Assembly (NCBI GenBank): GCA_019359095.1
Contig: JAHHHZ010000031.1
Location: forward strand, 1 to 64,000
Reading direction: 5' to 3'
Length of the DNA stretch: 64,000 nt
Origin: Pleurocapsa minor HA4230-MV1
GTDB taxonomy: Bacteria > Cyanobacteriota > Cyanobacteriia > Cyanobacteriales > Xenococcaceae
Under the pieces are notes generated by a model that worked only from the letters and a program-made list of their open reading frames with translations, had not been told where the DNA came from and searched no databases. This document shows, piece after piece, positions 28,811 through 37,763 of the stretch; position 1 is the first letter of the stretch, and each line of letters opens with the position of its first letter. The translations under genes and the position numbers were made by a program.

Positions 28811-28815
28811 TAGAA

Positions 28816-28866
28816 AGTAGGAAGTAGGAAATAGGAAATAGGAAATAGGAAATAGGAAATAGGAAG
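28816..28866. repeat. Heptanucleotide repeat array (AATAGGA)
   Basis: Seven 7-bp units, two AGTAGGA followed by five AATAGGA, starting 6 bp after the stop of the GIY-YIG gene. Confidence 0.8.
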
Positions 28867-28898
28867 TCCTAATGTTTTGACGTAGGGCTAGATCAAAA

Positions 28899-29195
28899 TC
28901 AGGAGATTAGCTCATCCTTGGCTAACTCTTGTAAACCCACGAAGCCGACAAAAAAAGTATAAATGCCATAGAGTAATGGATTCTTGTTGTGAGAACGTGC
29001 TTTCAAGCCAGCAATTATTCCTTCAACGCCATGAGCAACTAGAGCAATGCTTCCCAGCCAAAACAGAGAAGTTAAGTTAGGGGGTAATGATTTTCCTTGT
29101 AAATGTAGGGCTAAATTCCAACCTGATAATCCTAAAGCACTGGTCATGGCGAGGATAGAGGCAATTTTAATTAATTTTGCTACAGTTGGATTCAT
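28899..29195 (-). CDS. Small three-helix membrane protein, unknown function
   Basis: A 98-residue hydrophobic protein with helices at about residues 10-30, 42-62 and 72-92 (IKIASILAMTSALGLSGWNL, SLFWLGSIALVAHGVEGII, YGIYTFFVGFVGLQEL). No recognised family. It is divergent from the TspO-like gene, with 101 bp between their starts, so the two may share a regulatory region. Confidence 0.65.
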   Translation of the reverse strand: MNPTVAKLIKIASILAMTSALGLSGWNLALHLQGKSLPPNLTSLFWLGSIALVAHGVEGIIAGLKARSHNKNPLLYGIYTFFVGFVGLQELAKDELIS

Positions 29196-29296
29196 TATTA
29201 TTGCTTATTTATTCTGCGACTTTAGTTTCTATAATTAAACAGTATTTACATACAATTAAGATAAGCTGCTAATAACTTAAAAACTACTATTAACAA

Positions 29297-30088
29297 ATGC
29301 GCGATCGCTATAGGGTAAATAGTAAACCAGCTATCATCAGACAAGTATCTACTTTAATTGCCATTATTGCTGCTTTTGGCATGAATATTTGGGCCAACAT
29401 TAATCCACCCAACGGGTTAACTATTGGCGAAATCTCACAAAATATATTCAAAAATGTGCTAATTACCCCCGCTAGCTATGCTTTTGCTATTTGGGGGTTA
29501 ATTTATCTGGGTTTAATCTCTTTTGCGATCTTTCAGGCATTACCAGCTCAAAAAAACGATGGTTTATTAGTTAAAATTGGCTATAAGTTAGCGATCGCCT
29601 CCCTCGCTCAAATAATTTGGGTTTTCTGCTTCTTATACCGACAATATGGCGCTTCTATGATTGCCATGCTGTGTATTTTGTTCCCCCTAATTGGCGCTTA
29701 CTGGGGGTTACCTTTTAAGACGCGCATTTCCCGCTGGCAACAATGGTTCATTAAACTGCCCATCAGCATCTATTTAGCCTGGATTAGCGTGGCAACAATA
29801 CTTAATGGGGCAATCGTACTCGAATCTTGGCAGTGGGATGGTTGGGGCATTAGCCCAGAAGTATGGACGGTAATTATGCTGTTAATCGCTGGCTTGATCA
29901 CTCACTTTGTGGTTCTCCCTCGCCTCGATTTTGCCTATGCGGGAGTGTTTATTTGGGCAGCAATTGCGATCGCCATTCAAAATTCTAAGATTATGCTGAT
30001 TTCGGGTACAGCGATCGGTTTAAGTATTTCGCTGATCGTATTACTTTTATCTTTTAGCTTTTATGGTCAAGATCATCAAACAAATTAA
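29297..30088 (+). CDS. Tryptophan-rich sensory protein (TspO/MBR-related)
   Basis: A 263-residue membrane protein with seven or eight helices, rich in Trp and Tyr. The segments NVLITPASYAFAIWGLIYLG and VWTVIMLLIAGLITHF are typical of the longer cyanobacterial relatives of TspO, the outer-membrane-type porphyrin and benzodiazepine-binding protein. It has no enzymatic motif. The assignment is by hydropathy and these patterns; ligand and function are not known. Confidence 0.8.
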   Translation: MRDRYRVNSKPAIIRQVSTLIAIIAAFGMNIWANINPPNGLTIGEISQNIFKNVLITPASYAFAIWGLIYLGLISFAIFQALPAQKNDGLLVKIGYKLAIASLAQIIWVFCFLYRQYGASMIAMLCILFPLIGAYWGLPFKTRISRWQQWFIKLPISIYLAWISVATILNGAIVLESWQWDGWGISPEVWTVIMLLIAGLITHFVVLPRLDFAYAGVFIWAAIAIAIQNSKIMLISGTAIGLSISLIVLLLSFSFYGQDHQTN

Positions 30089-30103
30089 AACCGCGAAGCG
30101 GTT

Positions 30104-30145
30104 AGCTATAAGCTATAAGCCGTAAGCTATAAGCTATAAGCTTAC
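30104..30145. repeat. Heptanucleotide repeat array (AGCTATA)
   Basis: Six 7-bp units: AGCTATA, AGCTATA, AGCCGTA, AGCTATA, AGCTATA, AGCTTAC. It lies just after the TspO-like gene and is preceded by the short palindrome CCGCGAAGCGG. Confidence 0.75.
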
Positions 30146-30174
30146 ATAGTAGGAGATTTAACCCCCACTATGTC

Positions 30175-30290
30175 TTATATCAAGTCCGCTTGATTACTTG
30201 TTATAAAATCTTTGCCCCAAACTAAGCGGGATAAACGCCTTTGCGTCTTTGCCCCAAACTAAGCGGGATAAACGTCTTTGCGCGAGTTTT
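30175..30290. repeat. 116-bp dispersed repeat, copy 1
   Basis: Starts TTATATCAAGTCCGCTT and ends CTTTGCGCGAGTTTT. It contains two direct 37-bp units with the core CTTTGCCCCAAACTAAGCGG. The copy at 37598-37713 is the same length with only a few differences. Confidence 0.8.
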
Positions 30291-30313
30291 CAATTGAGTA
30301 GACACATTAATAT

Positions 30314-30997
30314 TTAGTTATTGATTCTAATTTTTCCTCGGCATAATATTTGCTCAGATTCAATCGTCAATTCTTGTAGCGCTATATCTGTTCCTAAATC
30401 AATTTCTAATTCACGTTTTAGGCTATCACTAGATAAATTACTCGTAATCTTTAACGATGACAAACAAAGAGTATGAGCATTAGCTAAATTTACGCCTGTC
30501 GATAAAGCTATTGTTTTAATCTCCCCTAAAGCATCTTGATAGATACCTGCAAAGTTCAATTGATTGTTGGCGATCGCTATAGTTTGCCATTCAACCTTCA
30601 GCTTAATTAATTCTGGAGAATAATTTTTTTGGCTAGTTAAAATCATCTGCCATAAATCTGATAAACCACTCTGCAATAAAGCAGAATCTAAAGAAGCTTG
30701 TAAATCAGCAGCACCTAACTTCAATTGAATCTCCACAAAAACTGCTTCTAGGAGTTTCAAAGGTTGGCGCTTAATCACTTCTGGCAAATTGACGGCAATA
30801 TTTGTACCGTTAAGCTGCACCTGACTTAAATGTAATCCTTGATAAACGGCGCGATCGCAACTCAGCAATACCTGGGGAATATATCCCTGAAGAATTTGCT
30901 TACTTTTACCCAAAATCTTGACTTGTAAAGCTTCAACTGCCTCAACTTGCGATCGCAAATATAGTTTTACCGCGCCAGACAATAATTTTGCAATCAC
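30314..30997 (-). CDS. DUF2993 (LmeA-like) lipid-binding-type protein
   Basis: A 227-residue protein matching the cyanobacterial DUF2993 family: an amphipathic N-terminus (KLLSGAVKLYLRSQVEAVEALQVKILGKSKQILQGYIPQ), then alternating beta strands with LSCDRAVYQGLHLSQVQLNGTNIAV. Related actinobacterial LmeA binds phospholipid. Here the function is unknown but a membrane-associated role is likely. It starts 14 bp after the SLH lipoprotein gene on the same strand and is probably in one operon with it. Confidence 0.82.
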   Translation of the reverse strand: MIAKLLSGAVKLYLRSQVEAVEALQVKILGKSKQILQGYIPQVLLSCDRAVYQGLHLSQVQLNGTNIAVNLPEVIKRQPLKLLEAVFVEIQLKLGAADLQASLDSALLQSGLSDLWQMILTSQKNYSPELIKLKVEWQTIAIANNQLNFAGIYQDALGEIKTIALSTGVNLANAHTLCLSSLKITSNLSSDSLKRELEIDLGTDIALQELTIESEQILCRGKIRINN

Positions 30998-31011
30998 CTA
31001 TCACCTATTAA

Positions 31012-32466
31012 TTAACTCTTCGTTTTCGCCGTCGATGCTAACACTTCTTTGGCTGTAATCCCATCTCCCTGAAAGCCAAAGTACCACAGTGAGGCTGCTG
31101 CTTCTGCTCTAGTTACAGGTTTTTTGGGTTGGAAAAGAGTGGTATAGCCAAATATACGTCTAACGTTAGAGCGATCGCCATTTTGAAAATCGGCATATAA
31201 AGCTCTCGTGGCAGAAGAGTCAATATCAGCAGTATCTTGAAATCCCCAGCTTTCTTCAATCGCTTGAATAGAAGCTTTGGGTAAAGATTTGCGAGTATCC
31301 AATGGTACTTTCCAGGTAACTAAATCGGCTCTAGTTAGAGGAGCATCGGGGCGAAAAAGTACATTAGTACTATCTTCTGTCAGACGAGAAGGAATTAAAC
31401 CTGCTTCGGCTAAACTTTGAATTGCCGCAAAGTCTGGATGGCTAGGATTGATATCATTAAATGCAGGCTGGCTAGTCTCCGTTGCCAGGTAGATTTTTTT
31501 ACCAGGATTATCGGCATAATAGCGATTATTGGCAGCAATTAGCCAACGAGCATATTCACCACGAGTAATCACTTGATTCGGGGCAAATTTGGTTAAATCG
31601 ACGTTACCTTGCCTAGTATAAGGAGTCAAAATACCCAAAGCAGCGACTGATTCTATGGGTTGTTGTAGTTGTGGGGGTATTTCATCTAAATCCTGGAAAT
31701 TAGCATCAGATAACTTGTAGGCATTCTGATTTGATCTTGATTTCGAGCGAGGTAGACGAGTATTTTGCTTAGTTTTCTCTGATAAAGAGCGAGTTTGATT
31801 TTGTGTAGGTTGCTGAGCAGTTGTCGAATTTGCAGCTTCAGAGGAGTTTGACCATTGAGAAATACTAGATGGAGGAATATCTCGATCTAAAGGATGATAA
31901 ACCACTGACAATCTAGAGTTTTCGCCTTGAGATGCTTGATTATTTGCCGATGCCAAAAGAGAAAGCTCTACTCTCAGGTTATCTTTAATGGCGATCGCTC
32001 TGGCTATTTGTTGCTGCGGATTAATCGTAAAAGGTTTGATTACATCCCAACCATCAGCCGACAATTCTGCCAGATAATAGTCAGCAATAGCTTGGCGCTC
32101 ATCCTGTATCCTCCAAAGCATCGTTCCTGAGTTTCGATCCTGACTAGACTTGGCTTCTACTAATTCAGCTTGGGGATAAACAGGAAAAATCTGAGTAAAT
32201 CGCGTTAGGTTGCCAGAGGAGTTTGCTGCTGTGGGGTTTTTGGCAGTATTACTAACTGAATTATTGGCTGAGCCTGATTTTCTTGGAGATGTAATAGCAG
32301 GATTTTGAGTTTGTAGAGAAACTTCCTCAGCCTTTTTTGTTAGCTGGGGATCTGCTCCAATAAAGCCTTCTAAGGCTGCACTATTACCGCAACCACTTAA
32401 TAGTGTTAACAAACTGGTGAAGATAATTCCGTTAATCGCTAAGCGATCTTTTTGTTCAAACAACAT
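31012..32466 (-). CDS. SLH-domain lipoprotein
   Basis: A 484-residue secreted protein with a lipobox LLSGC (Cys26), so it should be lipid-anchored. Residues about 30-240 are Ser/Asn/Gln-rich with a small folded domain (VYPQAELVEAKSSQDRNSGT, ADYYLAELSADGWDVI). From about residue 265 there are S-layer homology repeats (VAALGILTPY, NQVITRGEYARWLIAANNRY, AIQSLAEAGLIPSRL, PLTRADLVTWKV, PVTRAEAAASLWYFG). SLH modules bind cell-wall polymers, so a role tethering envelope layers is likely. Confidence 0.87.
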   Translation of the reverse strand: MLFEQKDRLAINGIIFTSLLTLLSGCGNSAALEGFIGADPQLTKKAEEVSLQTQNPAITSPRKSGSANNSVSNTAKNPTAANSSGNLTRFTQIFPVYPQAELVEAKSSQDRNSGTMLWRIQDERQAIADYYLAELSADGWDVIKPFTINPQQQIARAIAIKDNLRVELSLLASANNQASQGENSRLSVVYHPLDRDIPPSSISQWSNSSEAANSTTAQQPTQNQTRSLSEKTKQNTRLPRSKSRSNQNAYKLSDANFQDLDEIPPQLQQPIESVAALGILTPYTRQGNVDLTKFAPNQVITRGEYARWLIAANNRYYADNPGKKIYLATETSQPAFNDINPSHPDFAAIQSLAEAGLIPSRLTEDSTNVLFRPDAPLTRADLVTWKVPLDTRKSLPKASIQAIEESWGFQDTADIDSSATRALYADFQNGDRSNVRRIFGYTTLFQPKKPVTRAEAAASLWYFGFQGDGITAKEVLASTAKTKS

Positions 32467-32636
32467 GGCTACGGCTACTTGCCAAAAGTTAGTAGTTATT
32501 GATAATTATTTTATTTTAATACCTACAGGTAGTTAATCAGTTCTCAGTTAATAAATTTGATGAATAGCTATAGCTAGATGCGATCGCAACTCATACTAAA
32601 TCCCGTTGGTATACAACATTTAAAAATTGAGTAAAG

Positions 32637-32670
32637 GTAATGGGTAATGGGTAATGGGTAATGGGTAATA
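32637..32670. repeat. Heptanucleotide repeat array (GTAATGG)
   Basis: Four perfect GTAATGG units followed by GTAATA. Confidence 0.8.
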
Positions 32671-32730
32671 GAGTTTCAGCAAAATTAAACTGCTTAGCAC
32701 AAAGTTATTTTTGAGAATCGGATTTAGTAT

Positions 32731-32984
32731 CAGTCTGCCACGCAAGCAGCTATAGAACAATGGTTGTAGGCAGGGAAATTAACTCAATGCCAATTACCTG
32801 TTGTCGATCGAGTCAATAACGGTAAATTATCTCAATTAGCCGAGTTACAATAGCTCGGAGTGCGGAGTTGGTAGTTTGTAGTTCAAACAGCTTATCTGGC
32901 AGAAAATAGAGCCGAAAACAAGTAGAATTAGTCGAAAAACCGAAGGCTCAAATAGAGCAACATTTTCCACATTATCTTTCCTAA
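32731..32984 (+). pseudogene. Decayed coding remnant, family not recognised
   Basis: One frame reads QSATQAAIEQWL, a TAG, then AGKLTQCQLPVVDRVNNGKL. Further on it gives QTAYLAENRAE, and a shifted frame continues QVELVEKPKAQIEQHFPHYL to a TAA at 32984. The composition is protein-like across several frames joined by stops and a frameshift, which suggests a dead gene rather than random sequence. Confidence 0.4.
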
Positions 32985-33037
32985 GTTCCTGAGAGAGATA
33001 ACCAAATGCAGCAACGATCGTCGTTACATACCTTAGT

Positions 33038-33430
33038 TCATCTTGCGACTAACTGATACTTTTTCAACATATCCAAAATGTCTGCTGATAAAGTAAGACA
33101 ATCAAAAGGCTTTGTGATTAAACCTATGACATTCTTGTTTTCTAATTCAAGACTTTCTGTTTCCATTAGTTTAGCTGTAAACAAAATCACTGGTATATTA
33201 CGTGTTGTCTTGTCGGATCGTAATTTTTCTAGAATTTCGATTCCTCCCATATCTGGCATCATTAAATCTAGCAGAATTACATCAGGATTTATATTCATAG
33301 CTTTAAACAGTCCTTCCTTCCCGACATAAGCACTGGTAACTTGCCAATAGCCGTCCATTTCTAAACTGAATTGAGTTAAGGCTTGAATTCCCGTATCGTC
33401 TTCGATGATTAGAATATTGTGCTGATTCAT
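33038..33430 (-). CDS. Single-domain response regulator
   Basis: A 130-residue CheY-like receiver with no output domain. The acidic pocket is EDD (residues 10-12), the phospho-acceptor Asp55 is in VILLDLMMPDMGG, and the conserved Thr/Lys are in ILFTAK and LITKPFD. It lies 38 bp after the DUF1816 gene on the same strand and probably shares its transcript. The partner kinase is unknown. Confidence 0.92.
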   Translation of the reverse strand: MNQHNILIIEDDTGIQALTQFSLEMDGYWQVTSAYVGKEGLFKAMNINPDVILLDLMMPDMGGIEILEKLRSDKTTRNIPVILFTAKLMETESLELENKNVIGLITKPFDCLTLSADILDMLKKYQLVAR

Positions 33431-33468
33431 GCTCTAAATGTTTAATTAGATTCTAATGAAACCAAAGA

Positions 33469-33753
33469 TTATTCTTCAGGAATAGTCAATAATTTAGGTA
33501 AATCTTGTTTAATTTCAATATTTATTTCCTGGGCTTTTTCTGCTTTCAAATCTTCAAGATATCCAGACTGAGATTCTACTGCTTCGTTTTGACTAGCGAA
33601 TGGGCCAAAATAATAAACACATTTGGGTTTAGCAGTTGTGATTTTGACCCACCAAGGCAATTTCAATTTAATTTTATTGGCTGGCTTGAAAATAGATAAG
33701 CCCAGCGGGATGGCTTTACTACGTATTATCGAGGTAGCTCTATAATAATTCAA
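33469..33753 (-). CDS. DUF1816-domain protein
   Basis: A 94-residue protein. The core LPWWVKITTAKPKCVYYFGP, then FASQNEAVESQSGYLEDLK and INIEIKQ, is the DUF1816 pattern found in cyanobacteria, with the conserved WWV and YYFGPF. The best start is the TTG at 33753, placed 10 bases after a strong TAAGGAG; an AUU lies 7 bases after it. The function is unknown. It is cotranscribed with the response regulator by position. Confidence 0.8.
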   Translation of the reverse strand: MNYYRATSIIRSKAIPLGLSIFKPANKIKLKLPWWVKITTAKPKCVYYFGPFASQNEAVESQSGYLEDLKAEKAQEINIEIKQDLPKLLTIPEE

Positions 33754-33867
33754 AATGCGATCGCTCCTTAATCTAGATAAATACTGCTCGAACTACTACC
33801 CACACACCTAAATACTAAAAATACTAAATTAAATACTTGTAATATGACGTGAGTTCGACATTCCGAA

Positions 33868-33902
33868 CTCCAAACCCCTAACCCCGAAGCCCTAAACCCT
33901 AA
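33868..33902. repeat. Heptanucleotide repeat array (CCCCTAA)
   Basis: Five 7-bp units: CTCCAAA, CCCCTAA, CCCCGAA, GCCCTAA, ACCCTAA, between the Crp/Fnr gene and the DUF1816 gene. Confidence 0.6.
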
Positions 33903-33981
33903 CTCACGCTATGTGCCATTATGCAGATAGCAAAAGGAAATATCTGTCGGAATTCCCACATAATTTGCAAACCTTTATACT

Positions 33982-34722
33982 TTATAAATTTAACAAACGA
34001 GTATATTCATCTGAGATTGTGCGATCGCATTGACAGGCGACTTTTCTCAAAGCTACTGAGTTTTCAATTAAAATTCTGCCACGGCTATAGTCAATCAATT
34101 TTCTTTGGCGCAAATCTCCCGCCATTACCGTCAAACTAGTACGCCTGACACCCAACAGATCGGCAAGAGTTTCTTGAGTCAAGAACAGCTTTTTTGTGCT
34201 TAAGCGATCGCTATAAAAGATTAACCAACGAGCTAGTCTTTGTTCTAGGGTATGATGACAGCTACAGAGGACATTTTGCGAAATCTGAGCCAATAGAGCT
34301 TGAGAATAGAGCAATAATATTCGCTTTAATTCACCACTACGGGCTAATTCTCGTCGTAGAATATTGATGGGCAAGCTCAGGACAATGCATTCTGTTTGCG
34401 CGATCGCCCAATTAGAAGCAGTATTGCCACCCAAAAATCCAGCAATGCCAATCATTCCTTCATTACTTACCGCAGCAGATTCGGCTACTAAACCTTCTTG
34501 GCTAATATTAAGCAAAGAGATGATACCTCGAATTGGAAAATAGATTTTCTCTATTGCTTTGTAGGGCTTGTGAATCGTTTTTTTGGCTGGTAGAATAATG
34601 CGTTTTGCATATATCAGTAAATTTTGCAATTCGGAATTAGGTAAAAGATTCAATAGCTGATTAGCGCGATCGGGTATTTCTTGAAAATCACGATTTGCAA
34701 AATGCTGGATAGATAAAACCAT
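33982..34722 (-). CDS. Crp/Fnr-family transcriptional regulator
   Basis: A 246-residue regulator from the ATG at 34722; a TTG at 34752 is a weaker alternative. The N-terminal cyclic-nucleotide-binding-type fold covers residues about 25-140 (YAKRIILPAKKTIHKPYKAIEKIYFPIRGIISLL). The C-terminal helix-turn-helix is LTQETLADLLGVRRTSLTVMA. The usual cAMP-binding R-S/T pair is not evident, so it may sense something else or act constitutively. The Cys-rich segment NVLCSCHH is unusual and could be redox- or metal-sensitive. Confidence 0.87.
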   Translation of the reverse strand: MVLSIQHFANRDFQEIPDRANQLLNLLPNSELQNLLIYAKRIILPAKKTIHKPYKAIEKIYFPIRGIISLLNISQEGLVAESAAVSNEGMIGIAGFLGGNTASNWAIAQTECIVLSLPINILRRELARSGELKRILLLYSQALLAQISQNVLCSCHHTLEQRLARWLIFYSDRLSTKKLFLTQETLADLLGVRRTSLTVMAGDLRQRKLIDYSRGRILIENSVALRKVACQCDRTISDEYTRLLNL

Positions 34723-34896
34723 GATTTTTACCTGGTAACGAATGGTTGACAAAATTTAAACAAGCAATTTATTGACTCTAAATATTACATTACTTAGAAA
34801 AATTGACGATCTTGTGATGCTATGGCCAGAGGTCAAAACGTTAGGACATTTTTGAAATGACTATACTTTCTACTACCTACGTAGGGGCGATCACCC

Positions 34897-35976
34897 TTAA
34901 GAACTAACCACAATTTCAATTTGACGACTGTTCATCATTTCAACAAACAACTCTGTTGATAATGCTTGTTCTACAGGGTAAATACCTGGCTGTTTTAATC
35001 TACCCGCTAAAATTAATTGCGCGATCGCGCCTGTGCCTGCTCCTGCGGCGATCGCTGTATCGTGATGTACCATGGTACTGATATAGGTATGCGGTTTACC
35101 TGCTTTTTGTCCTGTAATCTCTGCTCGCATCGCCACTCCAATCCCACTAAAGCGATCGGTTACTTTGGTCATGGCATAACTGACTTGGGAAAAGAATTCA
35201 ATGCCTCGACGACTACTTACCCAAGCTTCAGGAAAGATATGAGCCGTAATCCAGGTTAAATGATTATACCAGTCAGGAATTGAGCCAAACTTGGTGATCA
35301 CGGTGTTTACAGGAAAGGAATCAGCAAATGTATAGGTTTCTGGGACATCAAACCAATAGACTCCCGTTTTACCGTAGGGTGCAGGAAATTCCACCAGCTC
35401 TCTTTCGGTGTAGGGTAAGATATCTTGCCACTTACCATCGATCCAGGCAGAAAATTGATGTTTTAACCCCAGGAAAGTAGTTCGCATCACGGTTAACCCT
35501 GCACCACCTGAACCTGCTACCACATAGCTGAGATGGATTTTCTCTGGTCGCTCGAACTGCTCTACTCCTTGTTTAACCATGCTGTTAGAAATACCAGGAA
35601 AGATCCCCGTATTCAAAATCGCCGTAGTGCCAGAAGCGATCGCTCGCTCCTGATATTCGATCGCCTGTTGATAAAAAGAACGATGATCGCTCACGTCAAT
35701 ATAATCTATTCCTTCGTCAATACAGCTTGCCAAAACTCTACCGTCTCGATGATGAAATGGCCCTGCACAGTGTACGATCAAATCTTGCTTGGCGATCGCT
35801 TGATGTAGCTGTTGGCGATCGTCTAAATCTAAAGCTAAGAATCTAAATGGTTTGATTTGCGATTGAGTTTGACGAGAAGTAATCGTAACTTCAGCATCGG
35901 TATGTTGGGCAATGTCTTGAGCTACCCGATTACCAATTCTGCCGTAACCGCCAATTACTAATACTTTTTTGGTCAT
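34897..35976 (-). CDS. Saccharopine dehydrogenase-like NADP-binding protein
   Basis: A 359-residue protein with an N-terminal Rossmann fold (VLVIGGYGRIGNRVAQDIAQ, GxGxxG), a second strand LIVHCAGPFHH, and a catalytic-domain C-terminus as in saccharopine dehydrogenase-like oxidoreductases. The true substrate is not known; the family includes carotenoid-related and trans-enoyl-reductase-like members. The C-terminal part has GAGTGAIAQLILAGRLKQPG. The gene is isolated, with repeats upstream. Confidence 0.82.
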   Translation of the reverse strand: MTKKVLVIGGYGRIGNRVAQDIAQHTDAEVTITSRQTQSQIKPFRFLALDLDDRQQLHQAIAKQDLIVHCAGPFHHRDGRVLASCIDEGIDYIDVSDHRSFYQQAIEYQERAIASGTTAILNTGIFPGISNSMVKQGVEQFERPEKIHLSYVVAGSGGAGLTVMRTTFLGLKHQFSAWIDGKWQDILPYTERELVEFPAPYGKTGVYWFDVPETYTFADSFPVNTVITKFGSIPDWYNHLTWITAHIFPEAWVSSRRGIEFFSQVSYAMTKVTDRFSGIGVAMRAEITGQKAGKPHTYISTMVHHDTAIAAGAGTGAIAQLILAGRLKQPGIYPVEQALSTELFVEMMNSRQIEIVVSS

Positions 35977-36012
35977 AGTGCGCCTGATATAAGTTAGCTT
36001 TTTGCTAATTTA

Positions 36013-36066
36013 TTAGTTTTTAGCTTTTAGCTTTTAGCTCTTCCTAAAGGATACAGCTTCGCATAT
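36013..36066. repeat. Heptanucleotide array (TTAGCTT) joined to a GCTTCGCATA repeat
   Basis: Four units TTAGTTT, TTAGCTT, TTAGCTT, TTAGCTC at 36013-36040, followed by CCTAAAGGATACAGCTTCGC, a word shared with 21838 and 48890. The remaining spacer up to 36273 shows nothing else. Confidence 0.6.
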
Positions 36067-36273
36067 AGCTTTTAGCTCTCAATGCTCAACTTTAAAATAC
36101 TAGTACTTTTAAACTAACAATTATTCTGAAAGCAAATTTTATTCACATTAAACTTATCGTACAACCTCAGTTGAACTTGATGATATCAAACCTAAATCTC
36201 TATCTATGTCTAGATGGCAGATTAGTTGATTCCAGGTAATATTTACCTCTTATCTATGTTTTAAAATCTATTT

Positions 36274-37593
36274 ATGTTAGATCTAGCTAGAGCTTTAGAA
36301 TTAAAAGAAAATTTAGTTGATTTTGTTTACGATGACGAAGGCGCGATCGCCGTTGCCTTAGAAAGTTATGCTGCCCAAAAAAGTCAGAAAAATAGCTACG
36401 GTATTAAACAGCAGAATTTGGCAGTAGATCTATTTTTAACTCAAGGTAAGGTTGGAGAGCAAACTCCTCTAGATATATTTATTAAACAGGCTAAGAATTT
36501 ATCGACAGCAGATATCTCAATTGTCAAACATTGGCAGAAAAATTTCATTGGTTTGTTTGAGATTCAAGCCATCGAAGCCGACTCTTATCGCTTGATGAAC
36601 TGGTTAACCGCTAAAACCTATAGAGTATATAGACACGCGGGAATGTCAGATAAAGAGATATCTAGATGGCAGCCAGGAGAAATTATTCTCTGTATCATTG
36701 CACCGCTGAATGAAACTGAATGGTTCTTTTTTAGCGATCGCATTATTAAAGGTCGATTAAGCCAGCCAAAACTAGCGGTAGCCATTGGCGAATTTCGAGA
36801 TAATTACCCTGAATCACTTTATGCTGATGCGCCAGATTTACTAGAGGAAGCTTGGTCATCAGTAGCAGTGTACCATCAAGAATTTGTGGACTATCTGGGA
36901 AGCGATCGCCTGACTTTACCAGGTTATAAACTAAACCAGAAGATTAGTGAGCTACAGACAGTTATGAGTCAGAAAAAGCTAGCAGAAGCTGGTATCGATC
37001 ACTCTAAATCTTTAGCCGAATTACTGCAAGAGTCAGGTAAAACAGAGTCAGAGTTTACCACGGCAGCAGCAGATCTGGGTGCAGATGCTCAAGCAGTAGC
37101 CAAGCTCATGGATAATAAAAATAATTCAATGGTAACGCCCAAGGTAGAGTTACCGCCAGAGATCAAGCAGGCAGAATCTGTGACGGTATACTCTGAGGCA
37201 AAGTGGGGACAGATGTTTCTACCTAACCACGAAAAATTTACCCAGCTTCTAGCTCAAGCCGATCCTCAAACAGAAAATAATCAGCTATTGGTGCGCAAAT
37301 ATTTAGAACAGCCTCAAGCTAATTACTATGTCTGGCAACAGCTCAAACAAGAATATCCCACTAGCTTAGAAAAGCTGCTGCAAAACTATTTAAACAAGCC
37401 AGATTTTCAATTAGAAACCGACTTAGAAAAGCTACTACAAGAATACAATAAACCCGCTGTTCCTGAATTACCTGCGATCGCCAGCGTGCCGATCCACTTA
37501 AATAATTTATTTGAAGCGGCAGTAGCTCAAGTCCAAAAAACCAAATCTAAAACCAAAAAGAAGAAAAAGACAGGATTTCTCAAAAGCTCTTAG
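36274..37593 (+). CDS. Conserved-looking hypothetical protein, 439 residues
   Basis: No family recognised. Residues 1-200 form a globular part rich in aromatic residues (LMNWLTAKTYRVYRHAGMSD, RWQPGEIILCIIAPLNETEW, FFFSDRIIKGRLSQP). The middle is helical, and a C-terminal basic tail (KTKSKTKKKKKTGFLKSS) could bind nucleic acid or membranes. No signal peptide is seen. A HIP1 site lies inside the coding region. Codon usage resembles the neighbours, so it is a real gene. Confidence 0.75.
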   Translation: MLDLARALELKENLVDFVYDDEGAIAVALESYAAQKSQKNSYGIKQQNLAVDLFLTQGKVGEQTPLDIFIKQAKNLSTADISIVKHWQKNFIGLFEIQAIEADSYRLMNWLTAKTYRVYRHAGMSDKEISRWQPGEIILCIIAPLNETEWFFFSDRIIKGRLSQPKLAVAIGEFRDNYPESLYADAPDLLEEAWSSVAVYHQEFVDYLGSDRLTLPGYKLNQKISELQTVMSQKKLAEAGIDHSKSLAELLQESGKTESEFTTAAADLGADAQAVAKLMDNKNNSMVTPKVELPPEIKQAESVTVYSEAKWGQMFLPNHEKFTQLLAQADPQTENNQLLVRKYLEQPQANYYVWQQLKQEYPTSLEKLLQNYLNKPDFQLETDLEKLLQEYNKPAVPELPAIASVPIHLNNLFEAAVAQVQKTKSKTKKKKKTGFLKSS

Positions 37594-37597
37594 GAAC

Positions 37598-37713
37598 TTA
37601 TATCAAGTCCGCTTAATTACTTCTTATAAAATCTTTGCCCCAAACTAAGCGAGATAAACGCCTTTGCGTCTTTGCCCCAAACTAAGCGGGATAAACGTCT
37701 TTGCGCGAGTTTT
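37598..37713. repeat. 116-bp dispersed repeat, copy 2
   Basis: Same length and almost the same sequence as 30175-30290, including two internal 37-bp units. It starts just after the stop of the 36274 gene. Confidence 0.8.
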
Positions 37714-37735
37714 AATTAAAATTGTCTAAACGGAC

Positions 37736-37763
37736 TTCCTATTTCCTACTTCCTACTTCCTAA
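37736..37763. repeat. Heptanucleotide repeat array (TTCCTAC)
   Basis: Four 7-bp units (TTCCTAT, TTCCTAC, TTCCTAC, TTCCTAA). It is the complement of the array at 28816 and abuts the stop of the DUF3143 gene. Confidence 0.7.

Larger units (their letters stand above)
32467..33037. other. 571-bp spacer with repeats and a decayed reading frame
   Basis: Upstream of the SLH gene and downstream of the response regulator gene. It holds a GTAATGG array (32637-32670) and a degraded coding stretch (32731-32984). No intact gene was seen. Confidence 0.6.
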
